64,000 nucleotides of DNA from Verrucomicrobiaceae bacterium (GTDB lineage Bacteria; Verrucomicrobiota; Verrucomicrobiia; Verrucomicrobiales; Verrucomicrobiaceae), in assembly GCA_027490195.1 (NCBI GenBank), contig JAIXYN010000070.1, positions 34,878 to 98,877 on the forward strand, written 5' to 3'. This document shows, in pieces, positions 17,434-26,127 of this stretch (positions are counted from its first letter, which is position 1; each line of letters opens with the position of its first letter). Position numbers and translations under genes: made by a program. The notes below the pieces were generated by a model. It was not told where the DNA came from. It made no database searches and saw only the letters and a list, made by a program, of their open reading frames with translations.

Positions 17434-19643
17434 CACTTGCTGGCAGTGGTGGCTGCGGCGGGTTTCACCGTAACACGAATCGGTTCTGAAATGAGGATCT
17501 CAACCGTGTCAGTGGGCGAGGCCGCCGTGGTGATCGCCTTCATACGGCTGGTGGCCGCTGCCATGGCGGCTTCGGCCTGCTTTTGCTTCTCAGCGGCCTT
17601 CTTTGCGGCTTCCGCATCGGTGGCCGCAAGCTTTTTAGCTTCGGCGGCCACCGTCGCGGCAAGCTGCTCGGCCTTTTTCTGCTCTGCCTCGGCCAGTGGC
17701 ACTGCGGCAGGGTTGTAACGGTATTTGCAGATGCCCAGGCTCTGGAAAGCAAAGGTGTAATCTCCCGGAGCAATCTTCAATGCGGCAAGATCAACCACGG
17801 CCTCGTGTGTGGCTGCTTTGAGAGGAATGTCGAACTCCTTGATGGCACTGAAGCCTTCGCCGTAGGCCTTCACCTTGATCGAGGTGCCGTTGAACTCGTT
17901 GCGCCAGGTGAGCTTGAGCGGGATTTTCAGCGTCTCGCCCACCTTGGCCTCGAAGACCTTGTTTTCAGCGGTGGCGATGGTCAGCGGTGCCTGCTCGGAG
18001 TCGCTGACGGAAACAGGAACGTCAGCCATGAGACGCGGCGCGGGAATTTCACCCTTCGCATCTTTCACCGCCCACTCCATGCTCGCCACACGCACAGGAC
18101 GCGTCAAGACTGCACCATTGACCGTGGCTTTGCCGACGATGTTTGCGAGGGAGAAGCCGCGTTTCGCATCGCTTGATGCAGTAAGAATCAGGTAACCAAA
18201 GGGCTTGCCCTTCGCGATCTTCAACCCGGTGGCGGTCACGCCCGGCGGCAGATTTTCCATGCCAATCTCAATCTCACCATCAAATCCATCACGGCGCTGC
18301 ACCGCGACCTCAAAGGCACGTGTCTCACCGGCACGCATGGCCATCGGCTTGGAGAGCGCGGCGCGGTCGCCGTTTCGAAGCGTCATGTGAACAGCCCAGG
18401 CAGCAAGAGAGAAATCAGGCTTAGCCTGACGCACGATGAGGCGATAGACGTTGTTTGCATCGCTGCGGGTGCCACCGAAAAGATCGCGCACCTGCAGGCG
18501 ATAGGTGCCATCTTCCTTGATCTCAAACTTACCGTTCACGTCGGGCGAGCCTGCGTCATAGGGTGGGCCGTCATACGAGTAGCCGTTGCTGGTGACCTTC
18601 ATGGGTGGCGCGATGTCGTAGAGTTCGGCCACATCGGTCAGCGTCTCTTTGCCACCGGTTGCTTTCACCTGCTGCACAAGCACAAAGGGGTCCGTATTCA
18701 AACCAAGGCGCTCTGAGGCCACTTCGACCCACCATGTCTCGCCTTTCTTGGCGGTAAATTCGAAGGCATCGACATCTGCCGCAGGGAAAAAGGAACCCGC
18801 AATGTCACAGGGAAGCGTGATTTTCTGCGCCTCGGCGGCTTTGTTGTTCGGCTCCGTTTCATTCGCTTTCGCTGTTGCGGCAAGATCAGTCGGTGGCCAG
18901 GACATGGCGCTGACGGTCAGTGTTTGCGGCTGGCGCGGCGCAGGGCCGCTTCCTGCGACTTCCTGCAACGCAAGACGATAGAAGAGACGCTCGCCGCCTT
19001 GATAGGTGAGATCGCTGACCTTGATCAGATAGGTGCCATCGGCAGGCGGAGTGAAGTCGATCACGCCTCCGGTGCGGTTCACTTTCAAATCGCCGCCTTT
19101 GGAATCTGCCAGAACCACCACTGGCGTCAGTCGGGAGTCGATGCCCGTCGCGGCGCAATCCACTGCCACTCGTTTCCCCTTCACGCCTTGGAATGCATAA
19201 AAATCCACGGACCGCTTTGTCATCGTCGCATTGCAGATCGTGCCCACGGGCAGCGCCATGGCCGTCTCAACGGAGTTGTTGGCCTTGGTGCGCATCACCT
19301 CCGGCAGTTTGTTCACCGAAAACGCCCGCGCCGCTGACACGCCGAGACGTGACATCACCCGCGCATCATAAACCCCGACCGGGGCATCCGCAGCAATGGT
19401 CACGGTGAACTTGTTTTCCGCACCTGCCACCGGCTGAGCGGTGATCTTGGGCGTGGAGAACATCAGCTCGCTGATGTTCTCCGTGTTCTCGCCGGTGATC
19501 GTGACCTCGACCTTCGTGCCCGCCTGTCCGCCCATGGGCATGACAGTGAGCAGACGTGGCAGCGGCAGAGTGACCTGCTGGGCGAGGGCCGAAGCAGCCA
19601 TCCATGTGCAGACGGCTAGTGTGAGTGTGGATTTCGCGAGCAT
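17433..19643 (-). CDS. Secreted PPC (pre-peptidase C-terminal) domain protein
   Basis: 736 residues. The signal peptide ends near ALAQ. An IPT/TIG-like beta sandwich (about 35-100; GGQAGTKVEVTITG) is followed by at least two PPC-type domains (VDFYAFQGVKGKRVAVD near 150; DVDAFEFTAKKGETWWVE near 290) and further Ig-like beta domains. Residues about 650-715 form an Ala/Lys/Glu-rich helical segment before a short tail. Such proteins accompany DUF1501/DUF1549 genes in PVC bacteria and are presumed surface binding or scaffold proteins. No catalytic motif is seen. It starts 3 bp after the stop of the DUF1549/1553 gene and overlaps the next gene. Confidence 0.82.
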   Translation of the reverse strand: MLAKSTLTLAVCTWMAASALAQQVTLPLPRLLTVMPMGGQAGTKVEVTITGENTENISELMFSTPKITAQPVAGAENKFTVTIAADAPVGVYDARVMSRLGVSAARAFSVNKLPEVMRTKANNSVETAMALPVGTICNATMTKRSVDFYAFQGVKGKRVAVDCAATGIDSRLTPVVVLADSKGGDLKVNRTGGVIDFTPPADGTYLIKVSDLTYQGGERLFYRLALQEVAGSGPAPRQPQTLTVSAMSWPPTDLAATAKANETEPNNKAAEAQKITLPCDIAGSFFPAADVDAFEFTAKKGETWWVEVASERLGLNTDPFVLVQQVKATGGKETLTDVAELYDIAPPMKVTSNGYSYDGPPYDAGSPDVNGKFEIKEDGTYRLQVRDLFGGTRSDANNVYRLIVRQAKPDFSLAAWAVHMTLRNGDRAALSKPMAMRAGETRAFEVAVQRRDGFDGEIEIGMENLPPGVTATGLKIAKGKPFGYLILTASSDAKRGFSLANIVGKATVNGAVLTRPVRVASMEWAVKDAKGEIPAPRLMADVPVSVSDSEQAPLTIATAENKVFEAKVGETLKIPLKLTWRNEFNGTSIKVKAYGEGFSAIKEFDIPLKAATHEAVVDLAALKIAPGDYTFAFQSLGICKYRYNPAAVPLAEAEQKKAEQLAATVAAEAKKLAATDAEAAKKAAEKQKQAEAAMAAATSRMKAITTAASPTDTVEILISEPIRVTVKPAAATTASK

Positions 19644-19646
19644 AGA

Positions 19647-21896
19647 TTAATGATTGTACAGGAATTCCTTCGTATTCAGCAGCGCCCAGAGCAGGTCTTC
19701 GTAGCCGTTGCGTTTTGCGCGTTGGGAATCGAGCGGTTTGCCAGCTGCATCGTTGCGCGGCCGGACGACATGATTTTCACTGATGCGCACCTCATCGGCG
19801 GTGGGTTCGCGGGAAAAGGCGGCAAGGTAAAGCTCACGAATGCGCTTGGGCTCGGGCATTTCGGCCTTGCTCAAGGACTCCGCACGTCCACCGCTGGAGG
19901 CAAGCTTGGCCTTCACGTCGGCGGCGTTCATAAGGTGCAGGCTCTGCGCGAGGCTGGCGGACGACACTCGCTCGCACTCACAGACGCTGGCACCTTCAGG
20001 ACGGCCAAAGACTTTCAGGAAGGGAGCTGCGCGATTGTAGCTGTTGTCGGGCAGTGAAATAGCACGCGTTCCAGCTGGAAGATCGGCGAAATCGGTCTTG
20101 GAGCCGGTGACCATGTCGATGCTGTCGAGCATGACCTCGGCGGTCATGCGTCTCGGGTAATAATGGGAGTAGGCCTGACGATCGACGGCATTATACGGGT
20201 TTGGCGTGGAGCTGAGCTGATAGGTGTGGCTCTGCGTGATGGTGCGTACAAGCGCTTTCAGATCGTAACCGCTGTCGGTGAAGCTTTTGGCCAGCGCATC
20301 GAAGAGATCGGGATTCGTCGGCGGGTTCGTGTCACGCAGATCATCCTCGGGCTCGACGAGCCCGCGTTTGAAGAAATGCTTCCAGTAACGGTTCACGAGC
20401 GACTTGGCGAAGAATGGGTTGTCCTTCTTGCTCATCCAATCGACCAGCGCGAGGCGCGGATCGTCATCGGGGGCGATGTCGAGTTCGGGCTCGCCAAGAC
20501 CAGCAGGCTTCAGCATCACACGAGTTTTACGATGCTCGGTCTGCGCGGTGCCGCGTTTGTGGAAAATGAGGTCTTCACCGGCGATGGCGGTCGGTTTGCG
20601 ACCGATCTGGCTGAAGAAGGCGGCGAGGTGATAATACTCGGCCTGAGTCCAGCGCTCAAAGGGATGATGGTGGCATTGCGCGCACTGCATGCGTACCCCG
20701 AGGAAAAGCTGTGCAACGTCTTCGAGCTGCGTGGTGGGCTCCTTCACACGCTTGTACCAAGCTACTGGAGGGTTTGAAACGATGGTGCCGGTGGAGGCGA
20801 GGATCTGGCGCACGATCTGGTCGTACTTGGTATTCGCCAGCAAACTGTCGCGCATCCATGCGTGGAAAGCGAAGTTCGAAGTGATGTCTGCCGCTTCCGT
20901 TCGGGTGTTCTTGAGCAGCGATGTCCATTTGTTAGCGAAGTAATCCGCGTAGTCGGGAGTGTTCAGAAGGGCATCGATGGCGCGGTCGCGCTTGTCCGGC
21001 TCCTGACTCGCGAGGAAGTCCTTGGTTTCCTCCGCCGTGGGCAGGCGGCCGCCGATGTCGAGGGAGATGCGGCGCAGGAAGGTGGAGTCATCACAAAGCG
21101 GCGAGGGAGGCACGCCGATCTGCTTCAGGTTGGCAAACACATGCTGGTCGATGAAGTTTTTCACCGGCGGCAGCGAATCAACCGGCGCACCCAGAGGAAT
21201 AGAGACGCTGCACACTGAAACATGACCGCCGAAGCGCACCATCACGGCCACGTTGCCGGGGAGATCAAAGGTCTTCACAAGGCCCTGCTCTCCGGCAGCC
21301 GCCATGGCGCGATCGTTGGCTTCAAAGAGAGCGAGTTTGGTCACATCACGGCTGGTGCCATCGGAGTAGCGTGCCGTCACTTTGAGCTGCTGCGCGGTCT
21401 TAACTTTCATCGTCACGCGCGCTGGTTCCACGAGAATGCCGCTGAGCTTCGCCTCATCTTTCCGAGTGTAATTCATGCCTTCGGCGATCCAGCGCACGAG
21501 GATCTTGTATTCTTCGGAGCCCGGCTCCAGTTTCTTCCCGCCCGTATGCGGCACGATGGCTGCCCCCTTGGTGATGAGCAGGCTTTCCTCAGGTGCGGGC
21601 GGAAACACGCGCCGCCCCTTCCCCTGCTTCACGATGGCCTCATAATCCTCCTCGGGCTCAAATCCAAGCACGCTCAGGCGGAAGCCGCGCTGGCCCGTGA
21701 TGGCCTTTGCATGGCACACGCCTGCATTGCAGCCTGCCTTGGTGAGGATGGGCTGAATGTCATTCACAAAGCTCAGTGGCCGCGAAGGCTCCGCCGCGAA
21801 GCTCGTTGCAACGAGAAGCAGAAATGTGCTTGTTTTTAGAAGGGCTCTCTTTTGGGTCACATCAAACCTACGGCTTGTGAGAACCCTTTTTCGCAT
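19647..21896 (-). CDS. DUF1549/DUF1553 (PSD1-type) secreted protein with cytochrome-like N-terminus
   Basis: 749 residues. A long Arg/Lys-rich leader is followed by a hydrophobic core (TSTFLLLVATSFAAEP). The N-terminal motif C-N-A-G-V-C-H-A is the altered heme-like motif usual in this family (CxxxxCH, not CxxCH). The DUF1549 region contains FVNDIQPILTKAGC and FLRRISLDIGGRLPT. The DUF1553 region contains NRYWKHFFKRGLVEP and TVTQSHTYQLSS-like segments. RMQCAQCHHHPFE near residue 395 is a true CxxCH heme site. It is probably the first gene of the operon running down through the PPC, WD40 and DUF1501 genes, and is divergent from the phospholipase-like gene with only 30 bp between the starts. Confidence 0.88.
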   Translation of the reverse strand: MRKRVLTSRRFDVTQKRALLKTSTFLLLVATSFAAEPSRPLSFVNDIQPILTKAGCNAGVCHAKAITGQRGFRLSVLGFEPEEDYEAIVKQGKGRRVFPPAPEESLLITKGAAIVPHTGGKKLEPGSEEYKILVRWIAEGMNYTRKDEAKLSGILVEPARVTMKVKTAQQLKVTARYSDGTSRDVTKLALFEANDRAMAAAGEQGLVKTFDLPGNVAVMVRFGGHVSVCSVSIPLGAPVDSLPPVKNFIDQHVFANLKQIGVPPSPLCDDSTFLRRISLDIGGRLPTAEETKDFLASQEPDKRDRAIDALLNTPDYADYFANKWTSLLKNTRTEAADITSNFAFHAWMRDSLLANTKYDQIVRQILASTGTIVSNPPVAWYKRVKEPTTQLEDVAQLFLGVRMQCAQCHHHPFERWTQAEYYHLAAFFSQIGRKPTAIAGEDLIFHKRGTAQTEHRKTRVMLKPAGLGEPELDIAPDDDPRLALVDWMSKKDNPFFAKSLVNRYWKHFFKRGLVEPEDDLRDTNPPTNPDLFDALAKSFTDSGYDLKALVRTITQSHTYQLSSTPNPYNAVDRQAYSHYYPRRMTAEVMLDSIDMVTGSKTDFADLPAGTRAISLPDNSYNRAAPFLKVFGRPEGASVCECERVSSASLAQSLHLMNAADVKAKLASSGGRAESLSKAEMPEPKRIRELYLAAFSREPTADEVRISENHVVRPRNDAAGKPLDSQRAKRNGYEDLLWALLNTKEFLYNH

Positions 21897-21926
21897 TGAG
21901 TGACTATAGTATTAGCTTCAATCACA

Positions 21927-23195
21927 ATGAGACAGCTCACATTTGCCACCGTACTTGCCCTCACGACTCCCTCCCTGGTCTTGGGCTGGGGAGAGCCGCA
22001 TCATGCCATCACACGTGGGGCGCTGGATGTACTGCCGACATGGCAAAAGGACGCACTTGGTGGCGAGTTGATGCACCTCGGTGACAGCTATTGCATGATT
22101 CCGGACAATGTCTTCACGGACAAGGAAAACGCTAGGTATGCCAAGATGGAGTCGGTGCCGAACGAGGTGTATTTGAAGATCCTGCACCTGCCGACGCAGC
22201 AGCCGGAGTATTTTGAGGTGATGCGTTACTTTATGGAGAAGGCGGTAGCAGCATTGCGCGAGGGGAGGAACGGAGATGCAGCGCGCTACATGGGCACGAT
22301 GTGCCATCAGATTGAAGATTATGGCAGTCCTTCGCACACGGTGCCGGGGGACAACATGTTCACGCTGCTGCAGCAGTTCCTGCCGCCTTCGGATGCCATG
22401 AAAGGGCAGCTCATGCATGGGCCGATTGAGAATGGGGACTTCAAGGTGAGCATAGAGGGGTACAAGCCGCAGTTGCTTGGCACCACGGTGAATGAAGCTG
22501 CATGGAGGCTCATGCACCGGGTGCATGAGGAGATTATAAATGCGCGCACAACGACGGTGCCGATCATCCAGGCGTTGTATCGGGAGGAAAAGGAGAGCGT
22601 GGTGAAGCACCAGATGCGGGCTGCGGTAATGGATGCGCAGGTGGTGGCGGATGCGCTGTATACCATTCTGTGCCTCGGGATGCAGAAGTATGCAGCTGAA
22701 GAGCAGGCGGCGCTCAAGGAGGTGGCGATTGGCAGCTTTTTTCCGCTGGAGGCGGCCAGTTTGTATTATCCGCAGTCGCAGTTTTTCAGTTCGCCGAACT
22801 GGGGGCATGCGCGGAGCGGGGTGATTTTGGCGGGTGGAAACAAGGACATTCCGCTCAAACTTTGTGTCGGATCCGGCAATCAGGAGTTCAAAAACGGCAT
22901 CAGCGCGGGCATGGGGAAGCCGCTGACTTTTTTGCTGCCGAAAGATGTTTATGCGCGTTTCACGGTCCTGGCCGGATTGCATCCGGAATTGGGAGCCAAG
23001 GGGCGAGTGGAATTCACGGTCAGCGGGGATGGCAAGGTACTGACGACGGTTATTCTGAATGGGACCGATCCGGCGAAGTTGCTGGAGTGTGAGGTCACGG
23101 GAGTGAGGGAGCTACAGCTTGCGCTGACTTCCCGGGGTGTTGATTCAAAGAGCAACTATGCAATCTGGGCGGAGCCTACTTTGTTGAAACCTTGA
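21927..23195 (+). CDS. Zinc-dependent phospholipase C / S1-P1 nuclease-like enzyme with C-terminal NPCBM-like domain
   Basis: 422 residues from ATG 21927; a GTG at 21900 extends the frame but spoils the signal peptide. Cleavage after LVLG would expose Trp21, which in the phospholipase C/P1 nuclease fold is itself a zinc ligand. GEPHHAI, HLGD and CHQIEDYGSPSH (about 125-140) supply the remaining ligands expected for a trinuclear zinc site. From about residue 275 the sequence resembles an NPCBM carbohydrate-binding module (FTVSGDGKVL, YAIWAEPTLL). It probably cleaves phosphodiesters on an extracellular glycan or lipid; this is inference. Its 3' end overlaps the convergent fusion gene by 20 bp. 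Confidence 0.78.
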   Translation: MRQLTFATVLALTTPSLVLGWGEPHHAITRGALDVLPTWQKDALGGELMHLGDSYCMIPDNVFTDKENARYAKMESVPNEVYLKILHLPTQQPEYFEVMRYFMEKAVAALREGRNGDAARYMGTMCHQIEDYGSPSHTVPGDNMFTLLQQFLPPSDAMKGQLMHGPIENGDFKVSIEGYKPQLLGTTVNEAAWRLMHRVHEEIINARTTTVPIIQALYREEKESVVKHQMRAAVMDAQVVADALYTILCLGMQKYAAEEQAALKEVAIGSFFPLEAASLYYPQSQFFSSPNWGHARSGVILAGGNKDIPLKLCVGSGNQEFKNGISAGMGKPLTFLLPKDVYARFTVLAGLHPELGAKGRVEFTVSGDGKVLTTVILNGTDPAKLLECEVTGVRELQLALTSRGVDSKSNYAIWAEPTLLKP

Positions 23196-25554
23196 GGATG
23201 CCGTCCAGCCAGTCGTAGGCGGCCTTGCGTTCGGCTTCTGGGAAGTCGTGGGGGGCGTCGGGGGTGACGAGGGTGAGGTTTTTTTCGGCTTTGAGGAGGG
23301 TGTAAATTTCGGTGGCTTTGGTGAAGGCTTTGCGGACGCCGGTGATGTCGAAGTTGCTGTCTTTGATGGGAGAGTTGGAGAAGACGGCGCGGGGGGCGAT
23401 GGCGGCGAGGATTTCGTAGAAGTCGAAGGGGATTTTGTCGGCGTTGTTTTCATAGACATCGCGGATGCGGGGCATGTATCGGTCGCTGGTCCAGCCGGCG
23501 ACTTTGCCGTTGTAGTAGTCGTGGAAGGGAGTGAAGCCGCAGCTGGTGACGACGGCTTTGATGCGATCATCGAAGACGGCGGTGAAGAGGGAGTTGTGGC
23601 CGCCGAGGGAGTGGCCGATGACGCCGATGCGGTCTTTGTTTACCTGGGGGAGTGATTGAAGAAGGTCTACAGCGCGGAGGTTGTTCCAGATGGCTTTCAT
23701 GGAGCCGCTGGCGCGGTGAGCGCCCTGGCTTTTGAAGTCGTAGGGGTATTCGCCGAAGGAGGGATAATCGGGGACGAGGCAGATGTAGCCGCGTTCGGCG
23801 AGTTCGTGGGCGTAGTGGAGGGAGGGTTTGCCACCGAGGCCGGCGGGTTCGTCTTTGCCGATGTTGGTGGTTTGATGGAGGCAGAGCATGGCGGGTGCCT
23901 TCACTGTGTCATTGGGGATGAGGAGCCATGCGGGGACGTGGTCGCCAAGTTCGGGGGTGAAGTGGATTTTGCGGCGAAGGTATTTGGCGGTTTTTTCTTC
24001 GGAGATGATTTGGAGGTTGAGAGGAGACCAGCGAGAGGTGTCGTGGAGGGGGCCCATGACTTGCTGCATGTTGTTCTTGATGTGAGTGACGCGCTCGGCC
24101 CAGTCGGGGGCGGTTTGGACGGGGCGCTCGGTGCCTTTGGAGTCGCGGACGATGAGGAGGTTGGAGTGGTCGGGGTAAGCGATGGCGGATGGTGACTCGG
24201 CGGGTTTGATTTGTGCTGGCGTGGTGAGGAAGTCTTTGGGAGTGACTGCATGAACTGCGGTCATGATGCGGTCTTCGACATCGGGGGCGAACTTGGTGGG
24301 GCGGTCGTAGTAGACCATGGCACCGGCGCCTTCGTAGCCGCCTTCTTCGAGGACGCGGCGGGAGGGGACGTAGCAGGGGACGTCGTTGGAGTAGCCGTTG
24401 ACCCACATGCGGGAGCGGTCGAATTCTCGTTTGATGCGGAGGGAGTAGTCGACGGTGATTTCGCCGGGGAGGAAGACCATGGCCATGTCGTTGCCGAAGC
24501 TCCAGCGCTGGACGAGGTAGGGCAGATGGGTGGGGATTTTTTCGCCGCGATCGAGTCGGGCGAGATTCTTCTGTGCGTGGTATGAAATGGCAGGAGTTTT
24601 GGAGGCGGCGAGGGTCTGCCATTCTTCGCGGGTGGGGAGGGTATCGAAGGCGAGGTCGATTTGTTTTGATTGGCAGGCGAGAGGGCCCGTGAGGGGTTTG
24701 AGTTCGCTGGTGGCGATGCGTTTGGCTTCGGCACCGAGGTCTTCGCCGTATTGTTTGACGAGTTCCATGGTGCGGCGGGGATTGGGGTTTTGATCGGCAC
24801 CGCAGCCGAGGGCGGTGAGGGCGATGGCTCCGGGGAATTCGCGCTGGAGGGCTTCTTGAGCGACGCCGGCCCAGTCGCCGTGGATTTCATCGATGCCGAT
24901 GGTGGTGCAGTGGCAGGCGTAGCTGGTGAAGATGGCGCGCACCTTGCCATCGGGGCCGGTGACGCGCAGGACGGGGAGGTCGTGGTCGATGGGCTTTAAT
25001 GGGAAGAGGCGGCGGTTGGCGGCGAAGCCGACTTTGCCGATGCCCCAGGCGAGTGTGGAGGGTTTGCGATCGGCGAGAGCGGCGCGGGCGGCTTTTTCGA
25101 TGTTGTCGGTGAGTTCGCGGGTGTAGCGCTCGATGGCTGGCAGGTGCTCGGCGGGGATGTCCATGCCAAAGAGGTTGGGGAGCACGCCGATGAGCATGGG
25201 CGCGCAGTGGGTGTGGCTGGAGCAGATGGCGAAGCGGGAGTCGGTGGCTTTGGTGTTTGTTTGAAGACGGCGCAGGACTTCGGCGCGCATGGAGGCGGGC
25301 ACGCCGACGTTGTCCACGGTGACGAGGATGGCGGGGCCTTCGGCATCGGTGCCGAGGGCGAGGGCTTTGGCGAAGATGTGCTGGGAGATACCGGTGTTGG
25401 GGGCGCGGCGGTTGCCGTAGCCGCTGAGGCGGACAGGGTAGTCGGGGGTGATGTCGATGGAGGAGGCACCGGCGGGGATGACTGTGTCGGCTGCGGTGGC
25501 GGAGGTTGTGAGGGGCCAGAGCAGCAGGAGGGAGAAGAGGAGACGGAGGTGCAT
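23176..25554 (-). CDS. Fusion of neutral-ceramidase-like domain and alpha/beta hydrolase
   Basis: 792 residues from ATG 25554, which starts a good signal peptide (LLFSLLLLWPLTTSATA). The N-terminal half (about 25-430) is ceramidase-like: SSIDITPDYPVRLSGYG and ICSSHTHCAPM. The C-terminal half (about 500-792) is an alpha/beta hydrolase of acetyl-xylan-esterase/dienelactone type, with the nucleophile elbow GHSLGG, a likely acid in PIKDSNFD and His in DAPHDFPE. One chain thus holds an amidase and an esterase/peptidase-like site. Both are predicted extracellular; substrates are unknown. Base use is strikingly G-rich on the plus strand compared with the preceding genes. Confidence 0.83.
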   Translation of the reverse strand: MHLRLLFSLLLLWPLTTSATAADTVIPAGASSIDITPDYPVRLSGYGNRRAPNTGISQHIFAKALALGTDAEGPAILVTVDNVGVPASMRAEVLRRLQTNTKATDSRFAICSSHTHCAPMLIGVLPNLFGMDIPAEHLPAIERYTRELTDNIEKAARAALADRKPSTLAWGIGKVGFAANRRLFPLKPIDHDLPVLRVTGPDGKVRAIFTSYACHCTTIGIDEIHGDWAGVAQEALQREFPGAIALTALGCGADQNPNPRRTMELVKQYGEDLGAEAKRIATSELKPLTGPLACQSKQIDLAFDTLPTREEWQTLAASKTPAISYHAQKNLARLDRGEKIPTHLPYLVQRWSFGNDMAMVFLPGEITVDYSLRIKREFDRSRMWVNGYSNDVPCYVPSRRVLEEGGYEGAGAMVYYDRPTKFAPDVEDRIMTAVHAVTPKDFLTTPAQIKPAESPSAIAYPDHSNLLIVRDSKGTERPVQTAPDWAERVTHIKNNMQQVMGPLHDTSRWSPLNLQIISEEKTAKYLRRKIHFTPELGDHVPAWLLIPNDTVKAPAMLCLHQTTNIGKDEPAGLGGKPSLHYAHELAERGYICLVPDYPSFGEYPYDFKSQGAHRASGSMKAIWNNLRAVDLLQSLPQVNKDRIGVIGHSLGGHNSLFTAVFDDRIKAVVTSCGFTPFHDYYNGKVAGWTSDRYMPRIRDVYENNADKIPFDFYEILAAIAPRAVFSNSPIKDSNFDITGVRKAFTKATEIYTLLKAEKNLTLVTPDAPHDFPEAERKAAYDWLDGILKVSTK

Positions 25555-25639
25555 GGGCTTGTGCTGGAGCACTACGCGGGGGCGGTGCCTGTTCTTTGCT
25601 GGGCTAATGAGGGCACTGACTGGAGGGAACAGAGATTTA

Positions 25640-25861
25640 AACACCGCGAGAGATTAGAAGACCGCAGAGAAGAGTTTTTGAATCAGCGTTTGGAGGGCTT
25701 GTTTCGTTTTGCTTCTTGGCTGGGTGGGAAGATATTTCCCGCAGATTCAGGGAAGCCGCAGATTTTGTCTTTGAGGAGCTTTGATCGAGAGCTCCAGGCG
25801 GTGATTGTTGGCGTGGTGGTGCGGAGGCCTTGATTTTGGCAAGGGAATGGAGAGCAATGGA
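25640..25861. repeat. Dispersed repeat, copy 1 (second copy 46472-46595)
   Basis: CACCGCGAGAGATTAGAAGA at 25640 and its continuation through GAATC near 25684 match CACCGCAAGAGTTCAGAAGA at 46472 with few differences. Both are followed about 100-160 bp on by GCAAGGGAATGGAGAGCAA. A weaker third trace (ACACCGCAGAGGCTGGAACG) occurs near 47771. It is noncoding and of unknown function. Confidence 0.55.
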
Positions 25862-26092
25862 GTGGGCTGGATTCAGGCAAATATCACAGACTTAAGAGCA
25901 GAGTTTTTAACCACTAATCGGACACTCATAAGACACTCATAAAGGCAGGCAGAAATTTTGGATGCGGGTGTTTTGATTGAGTGGCTGGGCAGCGCATGTA
26001 GGTTTTGGGTTTAGCAAGGGAATGGGCTGAATTCAGAGAGCTGAGGGTGGTTCTTTGTCCATTGTTTGCACCCTGCCCCCGGTTCTCCTTGG

Positions 26093-26121
26093 TTGACGAT
26101 ATTCAAAGCACTGTTTAAGGC
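26093..26121 (+). promoter_or_regulatory. Possible sigma-70-like promoter of the beta-helix gene
   Basis: TTGACG (26093-26098) is followed after 17 bp by TAAGGC (26116-26121), 6 bp before the ATG at 26128. The -35 is good and the -10 is poor. If real, the mRNA would be almost leaderless. Confidence 0.3.
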
Positions 26122-26127
26122 AGAGCC

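Larger units (their letters stand above)
25555..26127. other. Noncoding gap with repeat remnants
   Basis: No gene is seen in these 573 bp. The stretch 25640-25861 resembles the gap at 46472-46595: it shares the CCGCAGAGA-GAGTTTT-GAATC segment and a AAGGGAATGGAGAGCAA segment. Near 25923 the 12-mer GACACTCATAAG occurs twice in tandem. A possible promoter lies at its right end. Confidence 0.6.
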
